DNA of 64,000 nucleotides, from contig NC_090770.1 of NCBI RefSeq assembly GCF_001761485.1, positions 434,001 through 498,000 of the forward strand, in the 5' to 3' direction. Under the pieces are notes generated by a model that worked only from the letters and a program-made list of their open reading frames with translations, did no database searches and was not told the DNA's origin. Positions within the stretch are counted from its first letter, which is position 1, and the number at the start of each line of letters is the position of its first letter. A program made the position numbers and the translations under genes. Positions 1 through 10,729 of the stretch are shown here, in pieces. Source of the DNA: Yarrowia lipolytica (Eukaryota > Ascomycota > Dipodascomycetes > Dipodascales).

Positions 1-173
1 TTGTGACTCCATTCCTTTCTGGCAAGTCCAATCGCACTTGTATCCATTTCTTTTCCTCTCTATTGCTGAGTAAGAAAAATCCGAAACTGTAAAAAAAAAC
101 ATAATTAAAGTTTAATAAATTGGAAGTATTATAAATAAAACGCGCAACACGAAACTCATTAAGACCCACAACC

Positions 174-1823
174 ATGTCAATACTGCGGGTTCCTGCAGAA
201 ATCCAGCAGATGTTTTTGCAGGACCTTTGCTTGGCGTCGTTGGTCGCTCTCCACGACGCGTGCCGGGAATTTCGGACCCTTTTAGCATCTCTGGATGGCT
301 CTGTCATTCGAGAAAAAGTCACCGAGCGGGTCCCGTGGATGGAAATAGGTCAGCCTGGCACCGGATTGAGCTCGTGGATGGACTGTGCTCGTCTAATTGT
401 TGCTCGGAGACAATCCATGATCTCCTGTCCGCAAAAATGGCTAGATACGGTCAGATACGGCGGTCTGTTGGGACGGATTGTCCAGAACATTGACCTGGTA
501 TACATTGAACCTATAGAGCTGAACAACAAGGGACCAGGTCAGGAATATGATACCCTTCCCTCGAGTTACAAGCCCGTCTTTTCTACTACAATTCCCACTC
601 CCTGCGGAGGACTTACTGGAAAGTACATGGAGGTGCAGAGCGACAAGCACGAGGACGATGAAGAACCAGAAACCAGGTACATTGATCTGACCACGTGCGA
701 GTACCACCACGTTCACCCCCATCCGCGCCCCAAACCGGCTACTTTGACCAAGACAATGTTGAGTAAAATAACCGCCTCGGGAGAAAGTGTAGCCATCATT
801 CCCAACTCCGACGTCCGGGTGGTTGACCGGAATGGACTGCTGTTCTTTGTGTTGCAAGAAACATCCAAGTGGGTGGTGGTTCGCCAAAGTGGCGGCGTCG
901 AGGGAGAGGTTTCGTCCACCAAGTTTGTCATTGACAAGGACCGCACCGTGGTTCAACAAGATGGACAGAAATACCTGTATTTCGACTCGCACACTCACGA
1001 GAACTGCTCCCGGGTCTCTTCGCCCAGCAGATACACCGTGCTTCACGTTTTGCCCGACTCTCAAGGAGCCATTGTTCTCGAGTATCTGGAAGATGAAGGG
1101 CTGTGGATATTCTACGATAATCTTTCCAGCGATCAAGACAAGACGCTGCTGGTGTCGCTTCCTCTACAAAACGACGATATCTTTGAAACACTGGGCAACG
1201 AAATGAGCCTTCAAGGCACTCGAAGGCAGCTCATCGTCACCTATGGAGGAATGCTATACTTTCAGTGGCGGCAGCGATATCTCATTCCTTTGTGGATCGA
1301 CTTTGTCGACGAACCCGGGCTGCTCAACTCGTCGCAGCACACACTTGGCGGACTCCGAACAGACATGAAGACCCTGCTGCTGGCGGCCAAGGAGAAGCCT
1401 GTCGCGTTTGGAGACGGACCACTGGAGTGGTATGCTGAAGGAGTTGTGCAGTCTGAAAACCAACGGTGGGCCGTGCAAAAGACAACCGCAGGACGTACGA
1501 TTGTGGATCTGAGCAGACAGAAGACGTATATTGTACGCACCGGAAACCGTACCGACGAGAATGCGCGGTGGGAGGACTTTGTCATCGTTGGACTTGATGA
1601 AGCTCAACAGCTTCCAGTCTTTTACCTGTGTCACCTCGACACGAATTGGCCCGACATGTTTGGTAGCCTGGATCACAAGTTGGCCTGTTTTCTACAACGG
1701 AGACGTGGCGAAGAGCACGAGGCAAGGCTAGATTTGAAGGGCCAACAACGCAGAGGCGTGATTCGTCCCAATCCCCACGACCAGAACCAGAAGGGGGTTC
1801 CGCTGGAGTGGGAGAATGAGTGA
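174..1823 (+). CDS. F-box-like protein, lineage-expanded family (549 aa)
   Basis: An open frame of 549 codons starts at an ATG in the context ACAACCATG. Residues 4-45 (start MSILRVPAEIQQMFLQDLCL) resemble an F-box: a Pro/Glu-Ile start followed by short Leu-rich helices. The rest lacks a familiar domain but has many short strand-like segments, which suggests a beta-propeller-like C-terminal fold. Three relatives occur in this window (6374-7540, 44213-45500, 62262-63614); similarity is clear only in the N-terminal box and the general layout. F-box proteins usually bring substrates to SCF ubiquitin ligases through Skp1. That role is inferred here, and no substrate can be named. The gene is intact. 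The function is unknown beyond the family label. Confidence 0.72.
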   Translation: MSILRVPAEIQQMFLQDLCLASLVALHDACREFRTLLASLDGSVIREKVTERVPWMEIGQPGTGLSSWMDCARLIVARRQSMISCPQKWLDTVRYGGLLGRIVQNIDLVYIEPIELNNKGPGQEYDTLPSSYKPVFSTTIPTPCGGLTGKYMEVQSDKHEDDEEPETRYIDLTTCEYHHVHPHPRPKPATLTKTMLSKITASGESVAIIPNSDVRVVDRNGLLFFVLQETSKWVVVRQSGGVEGEVSSTKFVIDKDRTVVQQDGQKYLYFDSHTHENCSRVSSPSRYTVLHVLPDSQGAIVLEYLEDEGLWIFYDNLSSDQDKTLLVSLPLQNDDIFETLGNEMSLQGTRRQLIVTYGGMLYFQWRQRYLIPLWIDFVDEPGLLNSSQHTLGGLRTDMKTLLLAAKEKPVAFGDGPLEWYAEGVVQSENQRWAVQKTTAGRTIVDLSRQKTYIVRTGNRTDENARWEDFVIVGLDEAQQLPVFYLCHLDTNWPDMFGSLDHKLACFLQRRRGEEHEARLDLKGQQRRGVIRPNPHDQNQKGVPLEWENE

Positions 1824-1908
1824 TTGTGCCGTTGTTCTCGTCAGCAGCTTCAGGGATAGCCCAAGAAAGAAAGAACAAAAATTCAAGCAACTCCAAGTCA
1901 CGTGTCTA

Positions 1909-1989
1909 CTCCGATACGGGGAATCGAACCCCGGTCTCCACGGTTCTCGGAATGAGAGCGTGATGTGATAGCCCCTACACTATATCGGA
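1909..1989 (-). tRNA. tRNA-Glu(CTC) with a short intron
   Basis: The reverse strand folds as a tRNA with acceptor TCCGATA/TATCGGA and discriminator G. The anticodon loop is CTCTCAC, reading CTC, once about 9 nt (TTCCGAGAA) between positions 37 and 38 are removed. The T arm is GTTCGATTC. The mature length would be 72 nt, equal to the tRNA-Glu(TTC) at 27123. Saccharomyces tRNA-Glu genes have no intron. Confidence 0.93.
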
Positions 1990-4665
1990 TGGTGGGAGCC
2001 GCGACGGGTGGGCGTATAAGACCTCGAAAATGTGGAAAAATGCGGCAAAATAACGGCGAATTGCGAATTCTAGAGAGTGAGGCATGGCTAGATGGCCAGA
2101 AAATAATCAAGAGCCGTAGGTGCTCTTTTTGTGTATGTTCTGACATGGATCTCAGACTCCATCGATTCGAGTGTGGAGGTGGAGAAGGACCCGAAGAATA
2201 TCACATCGGTGCCAATTCTGACTATGCAATCATGGTCATTCGGTGCTACTGCACCCAGCTTCTAAGTAGGTGTTCTTTTGTTTGGCTATAGTCGACCAGG
2301 AAAGCTCACTCTAGGGAAGTACATTCTCATGCAAACGTTCTCAAGTTGGCATCTATCGACCTGATTGGAGAGGCCGACATTAGTCAAGAGACCGCGTGCC
2401 ATGGGTCACATATACACGAGATATATCTGTTGGTTGTATACGGTTACCCAGTAGATGTTGTTTATCTAATATATCTGGAATCGCTTTAGGGATCATGATC
2501 AAGCTCGTTCCCGTGTGTACTACTAGCGGAATTGTGCCCCTAGAAGTGGTTCAGAAGAGAGTCAGGGAGTCCGAATGCACAAAAAAACAACAAAAAAAAA
2601 CACCGCTACCAGGATCGTCGCCGGAAGTAATAGCAGTAGTACCGTTAGGGTGCAGACTCAGTAGCTGAACTGAGCCTGACAGTCTCAGAATTGGGATGAA
2701 CTGTTGATTCAATAGAGACTCGGAAATCAATAGTCGTTTCGAACATATTTGTGTTCCAATTAGTCGCTCGCACCGTCTCCCCAGTGAAACTCAGCAAATT
2801 AATCTTTGAGGAGGAAACTGAGAAGATCATAGGAACCCGATACAGAGTGTTCGATTTTCATCATAAAGGGAACTATGCAGTATGTACTTTACCACCTGAA
2901 TAAAAAGTTTGACCCATAATCAGATATACGGTAGTACTATTTCCATGGCGGTATATCTGAACCAAAGCTGTAGACACTCAATTGGACACTCTACTGTGTG
3001 AGGATTAAACCTCCAGTAAACCGTTACAAGGATCAGTCTGAGTATTCTGACAATGAGAATGCCGTTGACTAGTTGTGTTTGGAGGAATAACAAAGATCAA
3101 TGTGATTATTGTATTATAACGGATTGTGGGTGATTTTCGGTCTGTCATTTGATCATACGACTGTATTTATAATGATTAGGGAACATGTAAAGATCTGAGA
3201 ACTGTACAGTATTATCCAAGTAAATGGTAATCAATGTTTAGAATGTTGTAATAACTTGAAGTGGTAGAGATATAAATTATTATGATTATTTATGTTGAGA
3301 TCAACTACCTGTAATGTGCACTACATACTGTACATACTGTACTTATAGTGTAGATATATAGTAATTATACTGGTTTGAGCATTAGATATAAGAATGTATA
3401 AGTAAATGTAGCAATATCAGAATGCAGTACAAGTACACACTACAACACTACAAATACACTCTTACCATGAAGTACTTGTAGTGTACCATAAAGGAGACAA
3501 GAAACTCTACAATGGAAATAGGAACGCATTTATACCATCATGATGAGCGACCAAATTCCGTCCATAGCAACCCGAGTTGGAATCTTTTGATCTAATGATA
3601 ATGTCGATACTTACAAAGAGGAAATACGATTGGTAATCAGATCTCAGTTGTCGTTTTTTTCCTATGGAACTGTGTAACTCGTTTCCAGACACGAACAATC
3701 AACATCTGATGACTAGCTCCCTTGGTCCGTAGTCGCTCTGAATGACACTAATACCCAACTTGGGTTTTCGCTGAGCCTCGAAATCAATTCAAACACGTGT
3801 CTACGGCCCCGTTTCAGAGGCCTCTAGACCATGTGCGCCGCTTACTGGTTTCCACCTTACCATTGTCACGATTTTTACACTCATGCACCAACATGCGTCT
3901 CTCCTGCAAAGACGCCGAGGTTTGAAATTATCCGGCACTTTATCTGCAATAATATCTCCGATTGTGCATATATGACGCATTTGTCGATGAACTATTTCAG
4001 CGAAAGGATGAAAGACCAAGATGGACAAACTAATCGTGAGCCGTTTCATACACGGTCCAAAATGAATAAAAATGATCTTGTGTTGTTTCTCGCTGTCTTT
4101 TTTTGGTATAATCTGTAGCAAAAGTACCGAGTGGAACAAGCCATACTAGACCACAAGTACATACTGTAGTAACTCTCTACTGAACATACTGTACTGTACG
4201 TATCTAATAGTATCTCTCTACCCATCTTTTAGTCTCTATAATATACCATCCCCTTCTGGAAGTTGCCTGTGGCCGTCTTGGGTCGATTGGTGTAAAAATA
4301 ACACATTTGTCTCAGGTCAAGGTCCTAGGGGCAGCCATTGACCCGAACAGTTAAAAAGGCGTGTAAAAATAGATCTTCTAGAGGAGCAGAGTCTGGAATA
4401 ATGAAGCAATTCCAGGTGGGAATGCAATCTCTCCGCTGAATAGCTCTGGTTGAGCACTCGTAAAAGTGTTCCTCTGGTTCACTTCTCTTCTTCACCTTGA
4501 CCTTCTCCTTTTCTCTGCACCACCAGTCGATGAAAGAACCACCCACCACACTTCACGGATCAGCAAACCCTGACTCACACACCAAGTGGACAAGTGCCAC
4601 AGTTCGGTATCCGTCCATGGACCCCTTGTAGAGTGGAGCCGTGCGGAAATTCAAAAAAAAGCAAC
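1990..4665. other. Intergenic, AT-rich, no supported gene
   Basis: Only short open frames without recognisable domains occur here. There are several copies of the TACTGTAC motif (around 3325-3345 and 4185-4200). I see no RNA gene or element ends. Confidence 0.6.
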
Positions 4666-4674
4666 ATATAAATA
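4666..4674 (+). promoter_or_regulatory. TATA box of the aspartic protease relic
   Basis: ATATAAATA lies about 50 bases before the ATG at 4725. It lies downstream of the ATG at 4586 that opens the longest frame. This indicates that the ancestral start was 4725, where a signal peptide is encoded. Confidence 0.55.
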
Positions 4675-4724
4675 CCATCTGATTTCCTTCTCTTCTCAAT
4701 TCAATCCATACCACCAACCTTTCA

Positions 4725-5560
4725 ATGCTCTTTTCTACCACAATTCTCACTGGTCTCTTGTCTCTGGCTGTGGCTGCCCCACCAAGCCTGGATACGTGAA
4801 CATCCCCCTCACCCACCCCATATCCGGGGTCAAGAACGGCTCCGAGGTGTCCAACGAAGAGTTTGTTGCCCGGCTGGGCTACAACTTTGTGGAGAAAAAT
4901 GTCCGAAAGTACTCCTCTGAGCTTTTTGCCGCCGGGATTGTCCAGAACAGCTCCTACGCTCTCTCCCTTGTCCCTGCCAACAGCTCTCTCACCAGTGAGA
5001 TCACTTTTGGAGGCGTCAACACTGGCCGGTATGAGGGAGACCTCAAGGAGATATTCGGACAAGCCGATCCCGACCAATTTGTGTTTCGGGCCGGCGGAAA
5101 TGTCAACGGCGCTCCCTTCTCCAACTCGTCTCTCTGGTTCGTAGATGCCGGAAAGACTCTGACATACCTCAACCCGGCGACCTACGAGGTTGTCTTTGGA
5201 GCTCTTTTGCACAATGCAGGAATCCGACTTTTGTCCCAGGACACTCTGGCCACTTACCCGTGTGCCGACGGAGCCAAGGCTACCTTCCGATGGACCACTC
5301 CCTCCTCGGCCATTGAGTTGACCCTTGCGGACTTTGGAATCCCCCTCAATGACGTTCTGAACAACGGAGACAAGGAAAACTGCTTTGTAGGCATCGCAAG
5401 CTCCACTTTCAACAATCTCGGAGACTCCAATGTTCTTGGATCCAACTTTCTCAACAACTTTTACTCCGTCTTTGACCTCAAAAAGAACACCCTCAACCTC
5501 GCCAAACCTGCTCACAAGCCGGACCATTACCAGGCTGGATTTGTCGCCAGCTTCGAATAG
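4725..5560 (+). pseudogene. Decayed pepsin-like aspartic protease (A1 family)
   Basis: The ATG at 4725 opens a typical secretory signal peptide (MLFSTTILTGLLSLAVAAPP) that stops after 24 codons. The main frame continues in a different register to 5560. That frame matches the C-terminal lobe of secreted fungal aspartic proteases: ITFGGVNTGRYEGDL, the second active-site region FVDAGKTLTYL, and VLGSNFLNNFYSVFDL near the end. Two defects are visible. A frameshift follows the signal peptide. The N-terminal lobe with the first D-T-G motif is absent, because GYVNIPLTHP joins almost directly to the inter-lobe segment. The second catalytic motif reads D-A-G instead of D-T/S-G. The longest open frame starts at 4586, but that ATG lies upstream of the TATA box and encodes no signal peptide. 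I read this as a broken member of the large Yarrowia secreted protease family. Confidence 0.75.
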
Positions 5561-5763
5561 TTTGTCAATCTAGAGATTTTTCCACATTCCTTTTACTCCA
5601 ACACAAGCAGTGCAATAGAGTATACCATTCCTTCAATACAGTATGTACCGTCCATAGGCGTATCAGAGTATCATGTTACAAGTCGTCGTTCGAGAAGACA
5701 TTGCAAACTGGTTTGAACAAACAATGTTTCCCTTCCTGATTGTAGACAAAAAAGATACGGCTT

Positions 5764-5859
5764 TGCCATCACCCAGAATCGAACTGAGGTTTCCACGGGC
5801 TTGTTATGAACTGAAGTACACTCCACAACGTGGTGTACTAACCACTATACTATGATGGC
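5764..5859 (-). tRNA. tRNA-His(GTG) with a 24-nt intron
   Basis: The acceptor is GCCATCA/TGATGGC with discriminator A. The anticodon stem CCACG/CGTGG encloses TTGTGG, then a spacer of about 24 nt, then C. The T arm is CTCAG-TTCGATT-CTGGG. The extra 5' G typical of tRNA-His is normally added after transcription. Saccharomyces tRNA-His has no intron. Confidence 0.92.
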
Positions 5860-6250
5860 CGGTGAGATTCGAGGAACACGTGGAACCGCCGATGGTGAAT
5901 TCCCTTGTTTTGAAATTTCCCTACCAACCAACAGACAGGCTGTTGCGAGTTGTTGGAAATCAGGTAGCGTTTCCAGAGTTGGCAGCCAACAGTGAGGGTC
6001 TACATCTTGCCTTGGAAGTTGTTAAAATGACAGTAACCGATTCACAAAAAGTCTCGGTTGGACTATATAAGCCATTATATCGCCTTTTCGTCTCAACAAG
6101 AGTTCTCCTTCGTTCAGAGGTGTAATCAAAGTCCTCAGTCATCTCCCAGGCCCAGGACTAGAATACAAATATGAATGTTGACAAACAAACGTGGTTTACT
6201 CTTTCACACGCCAGGTTGTTCCTGCTTGTAGTCCATAATATGTGAACGGG

Positions 6251-6294
6251 TCGTCAATTGTCGTAATTGTCGTAATTGTCGTAATGGTCGTAAC
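6251..6294 (+). repeat. 9-bp tandem repeat (TCGTAATTG)n
   Basis: About five imperfect units of TCGTAATTG lie in the 3' flank of the F-box-like gene that ends at 6374. No coding meaning is apparent. Confidence 0.75.
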
Positions 6295-6373
6295 GAAACA
6301 GCTCCATTATGCTGTCTCAGATATTGTTTGTTTTGGCATTCCCTGCTGTTGCCCGATTAATAAGTCCCACCAT

Positions 6374-7540
6374 CTAAAACCAAACTGGATCGAAATCGCC
6401 GTCGCCGACCTCATTCATGGCCTCAATGCACAGCTCAAGTTCCTCAAAAATCTCATCCATCACCTTCTGAACTCCTGGCTTGTCTTGTTCACAGCACTGT
6501 TGGTCCAGATAGTCATGCGTGTACTTCCACACTCCCATGCGTCCGTTGGAAATGCCAATGACAGGAAGGTGGTCCTTGTCGAGATGCACAGCCGTTATCA
6601 GATGCCGTTTGAGGTCGACAACAAACAGAGGAAACAGTCCGCCGGCAGAATACGCAATCCCGTAGCGCGGATGTCTCTCATCGTGGCAGATTTCGTACCC
6701 TCCCATTGGTCTTTTGGTGTTGTCCTGATAGTGGGCCGAGACGATCTGAAGATCTCTCTTCTCGTTGTAGATGCCCTTGTATAAACACCCGTTGTAATGC
6801 AACCACCCATAAGGCGGCGAAGTGGACCCGCCACCGTCTTCTACGGGCACAAGCCCGCGGCCTGGAGCAACACAGTATGTTCCCTCGTTTTCTTCGTCGC
6901 TGTCGCATCGGTACACAAACGCCACATTGTCAATCTGTTGCAACTCGTAGGAGTGTAAATACGACGACGACGAGCTGATCAAGAACTCGTGGTAGTCTTC
7001 TTCACCGCGGTACTTGATCTGAAGAACCACTTCCTTGCCGCGTCGCGCCAGCACTGTGGCGGTGTCGGTGGTGTGTTGGTAGTGGATGTAGTCATCGTCG
7101 GATCTCACGTTTCCAAAGAAGAAGGACCGGGCTTCTTCCTTGGACATGTATGTGTCAGTGCCGGAGTCTGTCCTGAGATCCACAAACGATGACGATGTCT
7201 GGTCGTAGATTCCTCTGTCGCAGTAGTTCCACCAGTACCGCGACTTGCGCTGCATGTCTCCCTGCAGAGCGATGAAGTCGTCCGGTAGCGGCTTGTTGTA
7301 GTGGTCGTCCATCTGGATGTGTGTGAAAGCCACTGCCTCTTTGTGGCTGTTGTAGTTGTCTGCTAGCGCCTGCCACGAGCTCCAGTCGCTGTGTTCCAGG
7401 CTGAAATACGGGCATCGCAGCAGCATTTTGCGGATGTCTGAGAGCGCCACGTGCTGTGAGCGCGACGTTTCCGCCAGAGCAAGAAGATCCCGGGGCTCCA
7501 GGTAGGTGCACACCATCGACAACAGTTCTGGCGGCAGCAT
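6374..7540 (-). CDS. F-box-like protein, lineage-expanded family (388 aa)
   Basis: The protein starts MLPPELLSMVCTYLEPRDLL, a good match to the F-box consensus (LP-E-l-l--I---L--rdl). The downstream region carries features shared with the paralogs. YCVAPGR corresponds to YTCVPGR in the gene at 44213-45500. The C-terminal block GRMGVWKYTHDYLDQQ corresponds to GQVHCWSFSKAWLDHQ in the gene at 62262-63614. This suggests a common beta-rich C-terminal fold. By family it would be an SCF substrate receptor, which is inferred. The frame is complete and ends in an acidic tail. No intron signals are seen. Confidence 0.75.
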   Translation of the reverse strand: MLPPELLSMVCTYLEPRDLLALAETSRSQHVALSDIRKMLLRCPYFSLEHSDWSSWQALADNYNSHKEAVAFTHIQMDDHYNKPLPDDFIALQGDMQRKSRYWWNYCDRGIYDQTSSSFVDLRTDSGTDTYMSKEEARSFFFGNVRSDDDYIHYQHTTDTATVLARRGKEVVLQIKYRGEEDYHEFLISSSSSYLHSYELQQIDNVAFVYRCDSDEENEGTYCVAPGRGLVPVEDGGGSTSPPYGWLHYNGCLYKGIYNEKRDLQIVSAHYQDNTKRPMGGYEICHDERHPRYGIAYSAGGLFPLFVVDLKRHLITAVHLDKDHLPVIGISNGRMGVWKYTHDYLDQQCCEQDKPGVQKVMDEIFEELELCIEAMNEVGDGDFDPVWF

Positions 7541-8224
7541 CGGCTTCGGGTTGGGACAGTGTCAAACAGGAGAATGTCAAGGCCCACTGCCGAACCAATA
7601 AGCCGTTGGGTTCGCTACAGCAAGCATGTACGCCGTGCATCGATCCTGCATTTTTTTCACCAGCCGGACAGCAACCATAACCCGGGTGCGGCGGAACGCG
7701 AGGTGGAGTGGGAGCTGTTGGGGGGGCGGATACAGGGTCACCAGACTACAGAGGGACGTGAAAATACGGCATACGTGGTCTCCGACACGCCTAACTCTGT
7801 GTCGATAGGCCGTCGAGGCGGGTTCTGTTTCGCGATCGGGACAATTACGTCACAGGGTGAGAAAAACCTAACCTAAGCGGCTGCATAAGGGGCGGAGAGA
7901 ATTGTCCAAATATATAAAATAAAAAAAAAATAAAATAAAATAAAATAAAAGATTGATTCTGGCAGGATTGAAAATGCAACGGATGAACTGAACAAAACTG
8001 AAGTGCGAGCGTGTTACTTGTATTATAGATCAAATGTTCAGGAATTAGTTAAGCAGATGCCCCGTCTAACTGGACCAAGAACCGGAGGTGGGATCTGGGG
8101 TAAAGGGATTTTTTAAAAATAAAATAACAACTCGTATATCCCTATTTTCTACAAGTCTTTGGAAGCGTGAGTTCGAACTCGCGGATATCAATGTTTATAC
8201 GAGAGCAAAAAGGACTCCATGAAT

Positions 8225-8278
8225 GGCTCCAAAGGCTCCAAAGGCTCCAAAGGCTCCAAACGCTCCAAAGGCTCCATG
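8225..8278 (+). repeat. Six tandem copies of GGCTCCAAA
   Basis: Six 9-bp units are seen: four exact, the fifth CGCTCCAAA, the sixth GGCTCCATG. The 9-bp period would keep any frame open (Gly-Ser-Lys in one frame), but no start or longer frame supports a gene here. Confidence 0.85.
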
Positions 8279-9488
8279 AAAGGCGCAAATAAGAGTCAAA
8301 TCACTGAAAACTCCAACACCATCCGTCACTCAATCCATTGCACACTCCCCGAAAGTCAACTCCCACTATATCGTGTTGGGCGGAGAATCTAGGAAGTCGC
8401 CATACGTTTGGAGACCCTACTTTGTGACTTGAACTTCGGGCAGGGTGCGACATCTGCGGGTTTTATGACTTCTCCGAGGTTTCCACTCTCTCTACACGAA
8501 TATCTTCTGTGATTTTCCGGTGGTTTATGAATCTCATCTCCCACCTCTGATCTAGAGAACAAATCAATACAGACCTACGCCATCTGGCAGTGTACCTCAA
8601 ATTTTTGCTTACTAAGAGCAATAGAACGATACCCTTCCCTCATTTCAAGTCAGTCCACGCTTACATCAAGAGAATCAGATCTTCATCCAACCAAGATACG
8701 TATCTCATCCTCTTGGTCAGATATCGGACGTTGGTCGGGCCAAAATGGTTTAGCCAGTCAACCGACGTTCGTAACATGTGGTGGAACACCGAATGGAACT
8801 ACGTCACCATAGATCTGTGCGGAAAAATATACCTCATCACTTGGAGGTCAAGTTGATGAGTTCCAACCAAGCCATTCAAAACCACCTGGGTCTGTTAACG
8901 TCAGTGGTCAATTGTTTTGACTCTTTCCCAGACCTCCTAAATACATTGTAAGCAGAGGCTCGAGATGATCTGAGTCGGTGTTGATCGAGTCTGTAGTGCG
9001 GTGAGAAGTTGGGCCTTGTTTTCACGTTCTTAGCGTTCATCTGTGCCATTACTTGTAACTATGATTAATAACACGAAAATAGTACCACTCCTTACACATG
9101 TAGTGCACTCGCATCGTGCAATTTCTCTCTCTCTTGCAGGGCTTACAGTCTCTGAAAAAAATAAAAATAACGCTGCCTCTAGTTAAGATTATTTAGTTGG
9201 TAATAGTTGGAGAAAAATGGTGCTGGGGGTACACATTTCAGGGTTTCCGGCATGGTAACAAGACATAGATTGTATCAACAGATAGAGGATATCCATGATC
9301 TAAACAGATATACAAAAATATCCCACTTTACCATACTGTTATGTCACAGCCTCCCATTTTTCAAGAGCAGAGTTAGGTATCATTGGTTGACCCGTTGTTG
9401 ACAAATACTTGAGCCTTAACCATTAATGTTGACATGTACATTGCCGTCTCGGATCAGCGTGGGGGCGTTTCGTGTTTGGCGGTTCAGG

Positions 9489-9522
9489 GTCACGTGACTC
9501 CATGATCTGAGTCATATGACTC
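9489..9522. promoter_or_regulatory. Two adjacent palindromes, GTCACGTGAC and GAGTCATATGACTC
   Basis: GTCACGTGAC at 9489-9498 contains the CACGTG core bound by bHLH factors such as Cbf1. GAGTCATATGACTC at 9509-9522 is a perfect 14-bp palindrome with a second E-box-like core (CATATG). Binding is inferred. No coding gene starts nearby; the closest gene is the tRNA-Gly/5S unit. Confidence 0.4.
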
Positions 9523-9719
9523 TGGTATCGTTTCCCAATCAGTTTTACCGCATGTTTCTCTCGTGCCTCTTGCGCAAAATGCAGGTCCCATCGTAGATCG
9601 CCGAAGATCATAGGCTAAGTACGACAAGCAGAAGAGCGCTGGGGTTCTGAGTAATATGAGTACGAGTACATACATACTGTAGGGAAGTTCGAATGTAAAA
9701 AACAATCACAGATTGCAAA

Positions 9720-9839
9720 AGATTACAGCACCCAGGATTCTCGTATGGTCTCCCACTACAATACTAACTGGGCTCTCTGGTGCTTGACTATGGCTGATCG
9801 GACGGGAAGCCGTATTTTCACCAGGATATGGCCGTAACC
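9720..9839 (-). rRNA. 5S rRNA, downstream half of a tRNA-Gly/5S fusion
   Basis: On the reverse strand GGTTACGGCCATATC begins a 120-nt 5S rRNA. Its 5' GGTTAC pairs with the 3' GTAATC, and it includes GTCCGATCAGCC and GGGAGACCATACGAGAA, which match eukaryotic 5S. It starts only 4 nt after the tRNA-Gly at 9844-9914 and ends in TCTTTT, a Pol III terminator. In Y. lipolytica such units are known to be transcribed as one RNA from the tRNA's A and B boxes. The sequence appears identical to the copy at 37072-37191. Confidence 0.95.
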
Positions 9840-9843
9840 AACC

Positions 9844-9914
9844 TGCGCCGACCCGGAATCGAACCGGGGGCCCATCGATGGCAACGATGGATTTTACCAC
9901 TAAACCATCGGCGC
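9844..9914 (-). tRNA. tRNA-Gly(GCC), upstream half of a tRNA/5S fusion
   Basis: The acceptor is GCGCCGA/TCGGCGC with discriminator A. The anticodon stem-loop CATCG-TTGCCAT-CGATG reads GCC. There is no intron and no terminator between this tRNA and the 5S gene: the linker is just GGTT. Transcription is therefore expected to continue into 5S. Confidence 0.96.
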
Positions 9915-10637
9915 ATTAGAGGTATTTTTCATACCTGTTTGAGCTTACTAATGCTTGAAAAAGTGTAAAAAAAGTTTTTGGTGATAAATGGCCATAATCG
10001 GGGTGTTAGAGGAAGGAAGACTTGAGTTCTTGTTTATTCTTCATTCAATTTGGGGTGTAGAGTGGTCCTTGTTCTTTTTGTTCTTTTAGATGGCTTCTGA
10101 TGTCGGACGTGGCAACAAAACAGGTGCAAGAACAGGTGCAAGTACAGTATGTACAGTAAGTACTTCAATGACAACCACAGATTCTTCACAATGATTACCC
10201 CAGCTGTCTTGATACAATGTAGAAGTTTTTACTATACTCGTACTTGTATTGGAATGTACTTGTGCTTGTACTTGTACTTGGTTTGCCCAGCCTACACGTC
10301 TGCACGCTTCTGACTATATGCGTATGTAGATAACAGATAACATACAAGGAAGAAGAAAGAAGAGAAAAACAACATGTATCCATAAAACACTCGATCTGCA
10401 AATCGTCATTCTCATATACACCTGGGTATTGGTGATGTAAACAGTCTCTGCAACTCTCTGCAATGTGTAGTACAGTAAATGATGGTTCTCATTACACTCA
10501 GTGGTCAGTCACTACACTGGAAACAACTCAACATGTCAACTAGAGCTCCAACACGCGCAAATTCGGGCGACCTTCGGGAGGAAAACGTGTTTTTTACAGC
10601 TCGAAACGGCCAACACCACCCCGAAAACTCATAGCAA
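9915..10637. other. Intergenic between two Pol III genes
   Basis: It holds a degenerate (TACTTG)n tract near 10240-10280 and TACAGTATGTACAGTA near 10144. No gene is supported. Confidence 0.6.
10240..10280 (+). repeat. Imperfect hexamer repeat (GTACTT)n
   Basis: Repeated CTTGTA/TACTTG units occur here and again at about 59127-59177. The hexamer is scattered through the intergenic DNA of the window. Confidence 0.6.
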
Positions 10638-10729
10638 GCGGATTTAGCTCAGTTGGGAGAGCGCCAGACTGAAGTCGTTCTTCGGTCAGAGTAATCTGGA
10701 GGTCCTGTGTTCGATCCACAGAATTCGCA
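10638..10729 (+). tRNA. tRNA-Phe(GAA) with a 19-nt intron
   Basis: The exons are nearly the same as Saccharomyces tRNA-Phe (GCGGATTTAGCTCAGTTGGG at the start, AATTCGCA at the end). The anticodon stem is CCAGA/TCTGG. An intron of about 19 nt follows CTGAAG and precedes position 38 A. A run of T follows as terminator. Confidence 0.97.

Larger units (their letters stand above)
7541..9719. other. Intergenic, no supported gene
   Basis: The stretch holds an A/T-rich (TAAAA)n tract at 7915-7951, a 9-bp tandem repeat at 8225-8278 and palindromes near 9500. Open frames are short and carry no domains. Confidence 0.6.

Noticed and set aside
3831-4118. 95-codon frame in the left gene-poor region
   Set aside because: No domain, overlaps an antisense frame of similar length, and composition is like intergenic DNA.
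4553-5527. 324-codon reverse frame over the protease relic
   Set aside because: Antisense shadow; the forward strand has recognisable protease motifs.
8150-8205. GAGTTCGAACTCG, similar to a tRNA B box
   Set aside because: No A box, acceptor pairing or anticodon arm can be formed around it; it is a chance palindrome.
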